A DNA stretch of 13,588 nt from JBGTCY01 sp041748615 (GTDB lineage: Bacteria > Bacteroidota > Bacteroidia > Chitinophagales > CAIOSU01). The notes beneath the pieces were generated by a model, which ran no database searches, was not told the origin of the DNA, and worked only from the letters and a program-made list of their open reading frames with translations. The translations under genes and the position numbers were made by a program. The stretch is from the NCBI GenBank assembly GCA_041748615.1, contig JBGTCY010000216.1, positions 1 through 13,588 on the forward strand. The letters run 5' to 3'. The stretch's first letter is position 1. Every line of letters starts with the position of its first letter. Shown here one piece after another: positions 6,798 through 13,588 of the stretch.

Positions 6798-9700
6798 ATG
6801 CCAATAAACCAACCGTCAATGAAAAATTCCTTTTTATCCTTACTCTGCTCCTGTTGTTTTTTTAATGTGTTTGCCCAAACACCGATTACAAATCCGGATT
6901 TGATTATCTCCTGTCCTTATGACATCATTTTTGTTTTAGATGAGTCGGGGTCAATCGTTGGACAAGGCACAGGTGCAACAAATATTAATACACAAGTAAG
7001 AAGCGGGGCATTGGGTTTAATCAATGCGCTGAATGGCAGCGGCTCAAGAGTTACGGTAGTTGAATTTAACAGCAATGCAAGAAGAGCAACTATCGGTGGA
7101 AGTACAGCATACCAGGAAGTGACAAATACTTATGTAAACTCATTCACAACCTATATCACAACCGACAACAACACAACACCGCAAGCCGACAGATATGACC
7201 CTGAAGATTATTCCTGCACAGGCGGAACTCCACAATGTTTTACAAATTGGGAAGCTGCATTTTTATTAGTTCAAACCATCAATAATACCGATGGACTTGC
7301 TCAACTTATTATTTTTTTCACAGATGGACAACCTACAGCTTATATCAATCAACAGGGAACGGTAACGCAAGGTACCGACAACACTACACAAACTCAGGCT
7401 TTGAATGAAGCAATAGTTGCTGCCAACGGTGTAAAAACACAAGGCTCTCATATTTTTGTAGTGGCAATCCCCAACCCTACTCTTCCTGAAGCCAATATAA
7501 TCGCCATTTCGGATCCTGACCGTTACCCGGATATTGAGCCTGATTTTGTGAAAGCTGATTACTCCGTTTCAACCACTGTTACGCTTCAGCAAGACTTAGC
7601 CAACATTGCGAATAATGTCTGCAAAATTGATTTACGCCTTGAAAAAACGGCAACCCAATCTACAGCTTGCATAGGCGATACCATCGTCTTTACACTTACT
7701 TTATACAATGAAGGATTAGACAACGGCAGCGGTATTGAAGTAACCGATGTGATTCCGAACGGATATACTTACCTGAACGATAATGGCGGTGCGGCAACAT
7801 CTGAAACCAATGGGGTGGTTGTGTGGGATGTGAATACGCTGAATGTGAGTGATTCAGCTGTTTTGCAAATTACCGTTATGGTAAATGCTTCCGGTGATTA
7901 CAAAAACACAGCGCAGGTGACTGCCGCCAACCAGGAAGACCCGGATTCAACTCCAAACAATGATGATGGCGATCAAAGCGAAGATGATGAAGCGGCATTT
8001 ACTGTAACTGTTATCACGGATTTATTTTGTGATGATGGAGAACCCTGTACAATAGATTACTGTGAAGCAGGAGAATGTATCAATGAAAATACCTGTTGTC
8101 TGTCGAATCTTGATTGCGATGATGGAGATGCCTGTACAACCGATGAATGTGACGGTGGCTTTTGCGTGAATACTCCGGTTGAACCGGATGTAACTTTTGA
8201 TTTTGCATCAACGTGCAACCCGGATGAAGTTGGTGAAGTATCCGATACGATATTGAATCAATTCGGTTGTGATTCAATTATTATTTCAATTACTACTTTA
8301 ACACCTTCCAATGATACGCTGATTGAACTTACAACCTGCATCCCGGATGAAGCCGGAGAAACTGTGGACTCCTTATTAAATCAATTCGGTTGCGATTCAA
8401 TCGTAACAACCATCACAACCTTGCTTCCGTCATATGATACTTTGATTGAAACAACAACCTGCATTCCGCAATTAGCCGGAGAATTCGTTGATTCGTTGTT
8501 CACTCGTTTTGGCTGTGATTCTGTTGTTACAACAATTATCACATTGCTTCCTTCCAATGATACCCTGATTGAATCCACAACCTGTAATTCGCAATTGGCC
8601 GGGGAATTTGTTGATTCTTTGTTGAATCAATTTGGCTGTGACTCTGTGGTGACAACCTTTATCACTTTACTACCTTCCAATGATACGTTGTTTGAATCCA
8701 CAACCTGCAATCCGCAATTAGCCAGAGATTTCGTTGATTCTTTGTTGAATGAATTTGGCTGTGACTCAATCATTACAACTATCGTTACATTGCTTCCTTC
8801 CAATGATACGTTGATTGAACTGACAACCTGCATCCCGGATGAAGCCGGAGAAACTGTTGACTCATTGTTGAATCAATTCGGTTGCGATTCAATCGTAACA
8901 ACCATCACAACCTTGCTTCCTTCAAATGATATACTGATAGAAACAACAACTTGTAATCCTCAGTTAGCAGGGGAATTTGTTGATTCGTTGTTCAATCGTT
9001 TTGGCTGTGATTCAGTCGTGACAACGATTATTACTTTGCTTCCTTCAAATAATACTTTGATTGAATCCACAACCTGTAATCCGCAATTGGCCGGGGAATT
9101 TGTTGATTCTTTGTTGAATCAATTTGGCTGTGATTCGGTGGTGACAACGAATATCACTTTGCTACCCTCCAATGATACTTTGTTTGAATCCACAACCTGC
9201 AATCCACAATTAGCCGGGGAATTCGTTGATTCTTTGTTGAATCAATTTGGCTGTGATTCGGTGGTGACAACGATTATCACTTTACTGCCTTCCAATGACA
9301 CTTTGATTGAATCCACAACTTGTAATCCGCAGTTAACCGGGGAGTTTGTTGATTCTTTGTTGAATCAATTTGGCTGTGATTCGGTGGTGACAACGAATAT
9401 CACTTTGCTACCTTCCAATGATACTTTAATTCAACTCATCACTTGCAATCCGGCAGAAGAAGGTACCGTTGTGGACTCATTACTTAATCAGTTTGGATGC
9501 GATTCGGTGGTCACAAACATTTCTACACTTCTGATTTGTGACGATGGCGACCCCTGCACATTAAATTTCTGTGACCCGCAAACAGGCTGTTCTTATGAAG
9601 ACAAAAATTGCGATGACAATAATCTTTGTACGACCGACTTCTGCGTCAATGGGATTTGCATTCATCAAAATATCACTTGCGATGATGGTGACCCTTGCAC

Positions 9701-12605
9701 CGTAGGTAAATGTGAGCCTGATGGCAATTGCGTGTATGTGCCGATTACTTGTGATGACGGTGAAATTTGCACCGATGATTCCTGCATTGATGGTGATTGT
9801 ATTTTCACCCCGATTGCATGTGATGATGGAGACCCTTGTACTTTCGGAATATGCGACCCTGTTGATGGTTGTATTTACCTGCCGGTGGAATGTGATGACA
9901 ACGACCCTTGTACGATTGATTTTTGCAACAATGGCGTTTGTGAACATGAGCCAGACCCCGCATGTTGTGTCTGCGATGATGGTGACCCTTGCACCGTTGA
10001 TGCCTGTATCAATAATGTGTGTGTGTTTACGCCAACCGTCATTCAAACTAATATCCAGAAATCGGATATCAGTTGTGCCTGCCAGCAACCGCAGCAAATC
10101 TGTATTTTGAATTTTGAGGGACTGCCCCACGGTACTATTCTTGGCAGTCAATACGCGGCTTACGGCATTCATATTTCCGCAACAGCAAATGCCCCGGGTA
10201 AAAATGCCGCAATCGTGTTTGATACCTACCAAACCGGAACCCCTGACCCTGACCTTGAAGTAGGGATTGGCAATATCGCGGTGATTGCGCAGGATTTGAT
10301 TGACGTGAACCCTGCAGACGGATTAGTGGATAAACCAAATGATAACATGTCAGGAGGAAAAATGACTTTCCATTTTGATACGGAGCGAACCATCGTTTCT
10401 TTTGTGTATGTGGACAAAGAAAAAGATACTACTTACGCGGTGGCGTTTGACGCGTTCAATAACCCGATTGATTCCGGGATGATTCTACCGCTGGGAGATA
10501 TGTCAGTTCAGACTGTTGTAATGAATACTCCTGGAGTCAGAAGATTGGAATATAAATACCGTGACTCCGGTGGCATCACCGATATTATTTTCGGTGATTG
10601 TGACTCAACTTGTTGTGACGGAACAGCGTTCATTGTTCCAAATGGGGACACCCCACCCTATTCTTATGCATGGAGCACGGGTGATACCACTGCTTTTATT
10701 GACAGTCTTTGCGATGGATTGTATTTCGTTACAATCACAGACGGTAACGGTTGCGTTCAAATTGATTCCGTCACCATTGGTAATGCGGACAACTGTGCTC
10801 CATGCAGTTCTTCAGCGGATTGTGATGACGGCAATCCCTGCACCTCCGACCTTTGTATTTTGGGAGCCTGTTCTAACACGTTAATTCCCGGATGTGTTTT
10901 GACATCCTGCTCAACCGACCTCGATTGCGATGACGGCAATCTTTGTACGACTGACATTTGCGTTCAGAACATTTGCCAACATGATGAAGCGCTTCAAGTG
11001 GTTATTGAAACGGTAGAATTACCGGAATTCTGTCAGGGTGAAAAAATTCAGGCAGTGACTGAAAGTGAAGTCAGTTATCTCTGGTCAAACGGAGACACCA
11101 CCGCTTCAATCATTGTATTACCCGGAGTTAATTACAGATTAACGGTAACGGATGTGAATGGATGCCGTGAAAGAGCAAATTACACAGCGAATATTATCGC
11201 TTCACAGAATATGCTTTCCTCCTATGTGATGGTTGCGCAAAAAGATATTTCATTATGGAATAACACCGTTGTGAGCGGTGGTGTCGGCATTACGGATGCT
11301 TATGGAAAAATGAAATTGAACCAGGCAACGGATATTACTTCAGCGGGTACTTTCGCCATTTCAAAAAGCATTCAACTGACGGGGAATTCAAATGCTACAT
11401 CACAATTCTTAACTCCCGCCCCGGTCACATTCCCCGCTTTTGAGTTTAATCCAAACAACGCGAATAACAACCTGAATATCCCCAATAATACCACCGTCAC
11501 GCTGACCGGAGATAACTACGGAGGCATTGTAATCGGTACCAACTCTACGGTGATTTTTACGGAAACTGATTTGTATGTAAAAAATATCACCGCGAAAAGT
11601 AACGCCACCATCAAATTCGCAGATTGCACCCGTTTGAAAATCAAAAGCAAATTGCTGCTTGGCGTTGGCAACAGTTTTAACCCGGATACTTCAGATGTGC
11701 TAGTTTTTGTTGAAGATGGAGTGGATGTTGAAAGAGGCTCAACCGTCATTGCAGATATTTATGTACTCAAAGGAAGACTGAATGTTAAAACCGGAAACGC
11801 GAACGAGCCAATCACCATGATCGGATTATTTTTTGCGAACAACATTCACGCGAAGGACTTTACTTCCTGGCATCAAAACCCACGTTGTCCGTCCTGCGGA
11901 ATTGAGGAGCCGCCAGCGCCTGAGTTCTGTCTCGGCAACGACCGTGAAGTGTATGCCTTCACATTAGTTAACGCGGCATCCAATCTTGATATCGGACCCT
12001 TGCTGGATGGTGACACAATTGACCTTGCTGTCACCGGTCCCATCAGTGTGAGAGCGGATGTGTGTGATGAAACTATCATCGGCAGCGTTCGTTTTATTCT
12101 GAATGGTGTCAGCTACAGAATTGAAAATATCTTCTTTTATACCATCGCGGGGGACAACAATGGCAACTACACCGCGTGGAATGTACAGCCGGGCGTTTAC
12201 ACGATTACCGCTGTCCCTCATGCTTCTGCCGGGGGATATGGCGCTACCGGAATCAGTCTGACGGTAACGATTACAATCATCAACAGCATTGCACCAAAAC
12301 TCAGCCAACCTGACCTGAAAGAAAACCTGGAAATTGAAGATGAAGTGCTCATCAAAGCCTATCCCAACCCATTCAAAAACACCCTGATCATCGAATTCAG
12401 CCTTTCTAAAGCTGAAAGAGTCAGGATTGATTTACTCAGCATGGAAGGGAGATTGGTGGCAACACTTTTTGAAGGAAACACGGAAAGCCATCAGATGCAG
12501 CGGATTGAATTTAATTCAGGCAACCTCGCTGAAGGCTTGTACAGCTATCGTTTTGTCAGTGAAAGCGGCAAAGTGCTGAACCGGAAAATAATGCTGATGC
12601 GGTAA
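6798..12605 (+). CDS. Giant T9SS-secreted mosaic adhesin-like protein (vWA, CTDC, FGCDS repeats)
   Basis: The 1935-residue protein has a signal peptide (cleavage near AQ at 26-27; the M8 start at 6819 gives a more typical one). A von Willebrand A domain (about 41-275) has a full MIDAS: D48-x-S50-x-S52, T149 and D176 in FFTDG. A DUF11-like domain spans 279-405. Two CTDC-type cysteine units (411-460) precede eleven 41-residue repeats (473-913), then seven CTDC units (914-1080). Residues 1100-1266 look like a beta-sandwich. SprB-like segments lie at about 1286-1327 (PYSYAWSTGDTTAFID) and 1425-1460, separated by two more CTDC units (from C1342 and C1377). Residues 1475-1695 resemble a beta-solenoid rich in Asn/Thr, and 1711-1828 is a beta domain common in Bacteroidota surface proteins. 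Residues 1850-1935 are a type A sorting domain (AYPNPFKNTLIIEF, LAEGLYSYRF). Known families suggest metal-dependent adhesion at the cell surface or in matrix; the ligand is unknown. Confidence 0.88.
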   Translation: MPINQPSMKNSFLSLLCSCCFFNVFAQTPITNPDLIISCPYDIIFVLDESGSIVGQGTGATNINTQVRSGALGLINALNGSGSRVTVVEFNSNARRATIGGSTAYQEVTNTYVNSFTTYITTDNNTTPQADRYDPEDYSCTGGTPQCFTNWEAAFLLVQTINNTDGLAQLIIFFTDGQPTAYINQQGTVTQGTDNTTQTQALNEAIVAANGVKTQGSHIFVVAIPNPTLPEANIIAISDPDRYPDIEPDFVKADYSVSTTVTLQQDLANIANNVCKIDLRLEKTATQSTACIGDTIVFTLTLYNEGLDNGSGIEVTDVIPNGYTYLNDNGGAATSETNGVVVWDVNTLNVSDSAVLQITVMVNASGDYKNTAQVTAANQEDPDSTPNNDDGDQSEDDEAAFTVTVITDLFCDDGEPCTIDYCEAGECINENTCCLSNLDCDDGDACTTDECDGGFCVNTPVEPDVTFDFASTCNPDEVGEVSDTILNQFGCDSIIISITTLTPSNDTLIELTTCIPDEAGETVDSLLNQFGCDSIVTTITTLLPSYDTLIETTTCIPQLAGEFVDSLFTRFGCDSVVTTIITLLPSNDTLIESTTCNSQLAGEFVDSLLNQFGCDSVVTTFITLLPSNDTLFESTTCNPQLARDFVDSLLNEFGCDSIITTIVTLLPSNDTLIELTTCIPDEAGETVDSLLNQFGCDSIVTTITTLLPSNDILIETTTCNPQLAGEFVDSLFNRFGCDSVVTTIITLLPSNNTLIESTTCNPQLAGEFVDSLLNQFGCDSVVTTNITLLPSNDTLFESTTCNPQLAGEFVDSLLNQFGCDSVVTTIITLLPSNDTLIESTTCNPQLTGEFVDSLLNQFGCDSVVTTNITLLPSNDTLIQLITCNPAEEGTVVDSLLNQFGCDSVVTNISTLLICDDGDPCTLNFCDPQTGCSYEDKNCDDNNLCTTDFCVNGICIHQNITCDDGDPCTVGKCEPDGNCVYVPITCDDGEICTDDSCIDGDCIFTPIACDDGDPCTFGICDPVDGCIYLPVECDDNDPCTIDFCNNGVCEHEPDPACCVCDDGDPCTVDACINNVCVFTPTVIQTNIQKSDISCACQQPQQICILNFEGLPHGTILGSQYAAYGIHISATANAPGKNAAIVFDTYQTGTPDPDLEVGIGNIAVIAQDLIDVNPADGLVDKPNDNMSGGKMTFHFDTERTIVSFVYVDKEKDTTYAVAFDAFNNPIDSGMILPLGDMSVQTVVMNTPGVRRLEYKYRDSGGITDIIFGDCDSTCCDGTAFIVPNGDTPPYSYAWSTGDTTAFIDSLCDGLYFVTITDGNGCVQIDSVTIGNADNCAPCSSSADCDDGNPCTSDLCILGACSNTLIPGCVLTSCSTDLDCDDGNLCTTDICVQNICQHDEALQVVIETVELPEFCQGEKIQAVTESEVSYLWSNGDTTASIIVLPGVNYRLTVTDVNGCRERANYTANIIASQNMLSSYVMVAQKDISLWNNTVVSGGVGITDAYGKMKLNQATDITSAGTFAISKSIQLTGNSNATSQFLTPAPVTFPAFEFNPNNANNNLNIPNNTTVTLTGDNYGGIVIGTNSTVIFTETDLYVKNITAKSNATIKFADCTRLKIKSKLLLGVGNSFNPDTSDVLVFVEDGVDVERGSTVIADIYVLKGRLNVKTGNANEPITMIGLFFANNIHAKDFTSWHQNPRCPSCGIEEPPAPEFCLGNDREVYAFTLVNAASNLDIGPLLDGDTIDLAVTGPISVRADVCDETIIGSVRFILNGVSYRIENIFFYTIAGDNNGNYTAWNVQPGVYTITAVPHASAGGYGATGISLTVTITIINSIAPKLSQPDLKENLEIEDEVLIKAYPNPFKNTLIIEFSLSKAERVRIDLLSMEGRLVATLFEGNTESHQMQRIEFNSGNLAEGLYSYRFVSESGKVLNRKIMLMR
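8214..9536 (+). repeat. Eleven tandem 123-bp (41-residue) FGCDS repeats
   Basis: The first cysteine of each unit recurs every 41 residues without a break: 473, 514, 555, 596, 637, 678, 719, 760, 801, 842 and 883. The consensus is TTCNPQLAGEFVDSLLNQ followed by FGCDSVVTTIITLLPSNDTLIES. Each unit has exactly two cysteines, 18 residues apart, well placed for a disulfide or paired strands. The last unit is shorter and runs directly into the CTDC block. Units 2-5 and 6-9 correspond one to one: units 2 and 6 share CIPDEAGETVDS, units 3 and 7 share SLF(T/N)RFGCDS, units 4 and 8 share TLFE. This shows a duplicated 492-bp four-unit block. Middle and late units are nearly identical at DNA level, while unit 1 is most divergent. 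Confidence 0.9.
9537..10037 (+). repeat. Seven CTDC-type cysteine-rich repeats (slime mold repeat-like)
   Basis: Residues 914-1080 consist of seven units of 22-27 residues starting at C914, C938, C961, C985, C1008, C1032 and C1059. Each follows CDDGDPCTxDxCxxGxC, with cysteine spacing C-x5-C-x4-C-x(4-5)-C. This matches the Dictyostelium CTDC ('slime mold') repeat found in extracellular matrix proteins. Two further units lie before the 41-residue repeats (C411 and C440) and two after the beta-sandwich (C1342 and C1377), eleven in all. The dense Asp/Gly pattern would suit calcium binding, but that is inference. Confidence 0.82.
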
Positions 12606-12620
12606 TCACTTTCTTTTTTA

Positions 12621-12628
12621 TAAATTTG
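12621..12628 (+). promoter_or_regulatory. -7 promoter box for tRNA-Leu
   Basis: TAAATTTG is an exact match to the Bacteroidota TAnnTTTG consensus, 27 bases before the tRNA. It would put the transcription start near 12635 and leave a 5' leader of about 20 bases for RNase P to remove. No clear -33 TTTG is seen at the usual spacing. It lies just after the stop of the giant surface-protein gene, with no terminator between them. Confidence 0.5.
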
Positions 12629-12655
12629 CCCTCCGTTCCTCAAATCATGAAAAAT

Positions 12656-12737
12656 GCCGGAGTGGTGAAACTGGTAGACACGCACGTTTCAGAGGCGTGT
12701 GACGCGAGTCATGCGGGTTCGAGTCCCGCCTCCGGCA
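12656..12737 (+). tRNA. tRNA-Leu (anticodon CAG)
   Basis: The sequence folds as a class II tRNA of 82 nt. The acceptor stem is GCCGGAG with CTCCGGC (7 bp). The D-arm contains GGTAGA. The anticodon stem CACGT/GCGTG (with one U-G pair) carries the loop TTCAGAG, anticodon CAG at 12690-12692. A variable arm GAC-GCGA-GTC is present, as expected for leucine, and the T-arm is GCGGG-TTCGAGT-CCCGC. The discriminator is A12737, as in leucine tRNAs. The 3' CCA is not encoded (the DNA reads ACTTTTT), so it must be added after transcription. It decodes CUG codons. Confidence 0.95.
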
Positions 12738-12767
12738 CTTTTTACTTTATTTTATTTAATAATTTTG

Positions 12768-12802
12768 AAAGCGCCCTGGAATCTCAGGGCGTTTATTTTT
12801 TT
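12768..12802 (+). terminator. Intrinsic terminator after tRNA-Leu
   Basis: A perfect 7-bp G+C-rich stem, CGCCCTG (12772-12778) with CAGGGCG (12785-12791), has a 6-base loop and is followed by TTTATTTTTTT. Three A residues before the stem can extend pairing with the first three Ts around one bulged G. It ends the tRNA transcript and insulates the lipoprotein gene downstream. Confidence 0.88.
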
Positions 12803-12829
12803 GATTCAAACGTTTCAGGAACATTTTTT

Positions 12830-12856
12830 GATAAATGCAGTACTGCAAAAATTATC
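12830..12856. promoter_or_regulatory. Palindromic candidate operator upstream of the lipoprotein gene
   Basis: TGCAGTACTGCA at 12836-12847 is a perfect 12-bp palindrome. It is flanked by GATAA (12830-12834) and its complement TTATC (12852-12856), extending the dyad imperfectly to 27 bp. It lies just upstream of the candidate -7 box at 12875, about where a -33 element and a dimeric regulator would bind. No regulator is identified. Confidence 0.35.
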
Positions 12857-12874
12857 TTCTTTTTAAGAACCTCT

Positions 12875-12882
12875 TATTTTTG
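12875..12882 (+). promoter_or_regulatory. -7 promoter box for the DUF4369-type lipoprotein gene
   Basis: TATTTTTG is an exact match to TAnnTTTG, 21 bases before the ATG at 12904. This implies a short A-rich leader (GTAAAAAACAAAACA), typical of Bacteroidota start sites without Shine-Dalgarno. The -33 position is weak (TTAT), consistent with a regulated promoter. Confidence 0.5.
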
Positions 12883-12903
12883 TCTGACGTAAAAAACAAA
12901 ACA

Positions 12904-13588
12904 ATGAAACACCTTGCAAGCATCGGACTATTCGTATCCGTGGTATTGATTGCCTGCGCATCCAATACAGGCGCGGAATCAGAATCCGTTATCCAAAATC
13001 AAAAAGAGGGTTTTGAGATTAAAGTGAAAATTAATAACCTCAGCGATTCGTCTGTATATCTCGCATACCACTTTGGTGACAAACAATACATTAAAGACAC
13101 CATCCAGCTTGATAGTAAAGGTACAGGAGCTTTTAAAGGCACGGAAACTTTGCCGGGCGGTTTTTACCTGTTGGTGTATCCGAATAAATCCTATTTCGAA
13201 TTCATCGTGAATGAACAATATTTTTCAATCGAAAATGACACTGCTGATTATCAGAAAAATTTCAAATCCATTGGTTCGGTTGAAAATAAAATTTTTTACG
13301 AAGACATTTCCTTTCTCAGCCAAAAGCAAAAAGAAAGACAAGGGATTATGGAGGAAATGAAAGTCGCAGAGAACAATGAAAATAAAAAAGAGGAATTAAA
13401 AAAGAAATTAGAATTGTTGGATGATGAGGTGAAAAACCACCGTGAAAAAATCAAGAAAGATTATCCCAACTTGTTTTATACCAAATTTTTGAAAAGCCTC
13501 GAAGAAGTGGAGATTCCCGAATCTCCCAAAAATGATAAAGGCGAACTGCTGGATTCTCTGTTTGAATACCATTATTACAAAGACCATT
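12904..13588 (+). CDS. DUF4369-type lipoprotein, partial (probable thioredoxin-like family)
   Basis: The frame opens with ATG at 12904 and remains open for 228 codons to the right edge. Residues 1-17 are a lipoprotein signal peptide with lipobox LIAC, so C18 would be lipidated and the protein anchored in a membrane facing the periplasm or surface. Residues about 37-125 match the DUF4369 pattern: FEIKVKINNLSDSSVYLAYHF at its start (21 residues at 37-57 seen, key features NN-L and YLAY), then a D-T-I strand, a G-x-F strand and GGFYLLV. Residues about 139-186 are a Lys/Glu-rich helix. In Bacteroidota this architecture usually continues into a TlpA/AhpC thioredoxin-like domain with CxxC; that part would lie outside the window and is unproven. 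It is transcribed separately from the tRNA. Confidence 0.78.
   Translation, partial: MKHLASIGLFVSVVLIACASNTGAESESVIQNQKEGFEIKVKINNLSDSSVYLAYHFGDKQYIKDTIQLDSKGTGAFKGTETLPGGFYLLVYPNKSYFEFIVNEQYFSIENDTADYQKNFKSIGSVENKIFYEDISFLSQKQKERQGIMEEMKVAENNENKKEELKKKLELLDDEVKNHREKIKKDYPNLFYTKFLKSLEEVEIPESPKNDKGELLDSLFEYHYYKDH

Noticed and set aside
8080..8833. Minus-strand ORFs of about 65 codons across the repeat region
   Set aside because: They are antisense shadows of the 123-bp repeat: because the period is a multiple of three, any open antisense frame recurs in each unit.
8214..9536. CRISPR-like array
   Set aside because: The 123-bp units are contiguous, in frame and coding, with no short-repeat and unique-spacer alternation.
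9561..10232. 223-codon minus-strand ORF and a 132-codon plus-strand ORF in the CTDC block
   Set aside because: Both arise from the repetitive GATGATGG(C/T)GACCC coding sequence; their products are low-complexity repeats, while the main frame gives conserved cysteine motifs.
12656..12737. tRNA-Leu as an integration site of a mobile island
   Set aside because: I find no partial copy of the tRNA 3' end, integrase or direct repeat within the window.
12626..12892. 88-codon plus-strand ORF
   Set aside because: It runs straight through the tRNA-Leu and its terminator and has no protein-like features of its own.

Overview
The window comes from a member of the phylum Bacteroidota. Three independent signs agree. 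Two large exported proteins end in type IX secretion (T9SS) type A sorting domains. Candidate promoters match the Bacteroidota -7 consensus TAnnTTTG. Genes start after A/T-rich leaders with no Shine-Dalgarno sequence. An HU-CCDC81/SPOR protein and a DUF4369-type lipoprotein are also typical of the phylum. I cannot place it at genus level from the sequence.

Layout. Positions 1-337 (minus strand) hold the start of an unidentified gene running off the left edge and a response-regulator receiver domain cut off about two thirds of the way through. After about 275 bases with no convincing gene, a compact plus-strand cluster runs from 613 to 5379. It encodes a small exported protein of unknown function, an 866-residue T9SS surface protein (its start overlaps the previous stop by one base), a sigma-54 activator-type response regulator with no DNA-binding domain, and a histidine phosphotransfer (HPt) protein. 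There is no histidine kinase. The cluster ends in a densely structured segment (5379-5534) made almost entirely of inverted repeats. This lies between the HPt gene and a convergent minus-strand gene (5533-6585) for an HU-CCDC81/SPOR envelope protein with a TTG start.

Divergent from that gene is a 1935-codon gene (6798-12605) for a giant secreted mosaic protein. Its order is signal peptide, von Willebrand A domain, DUF11-like domain, cysteine-rich CTDC-like ('slime mold') repeats surrounding eleven 41-residue FGCDS repeats, beta-sandwich and SprB-like repeats, a beta-solenoid-like region and a T9SS sorting domain. The right end has a tRNA-Leu(CAG) with its own promoter and a strong intrinsic terminator, then a palindrome plus promoter and the first 228 codons of a DUF4369-type lipoprotein that leaves the window.

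Working together (inference): 613-5379 reads as one transcription unit tying a cell-surface protein to an intracellular phosphorelay whose output protein keeps the sigma-54-remodelling GAFTGA motif but cannot bind an enhancer itself. The giant protein at 6798 is most likely an adhesin or matrix protein. Its repeat block shows recent expansion, including duplication of a four-repeat, 492-bp unit.
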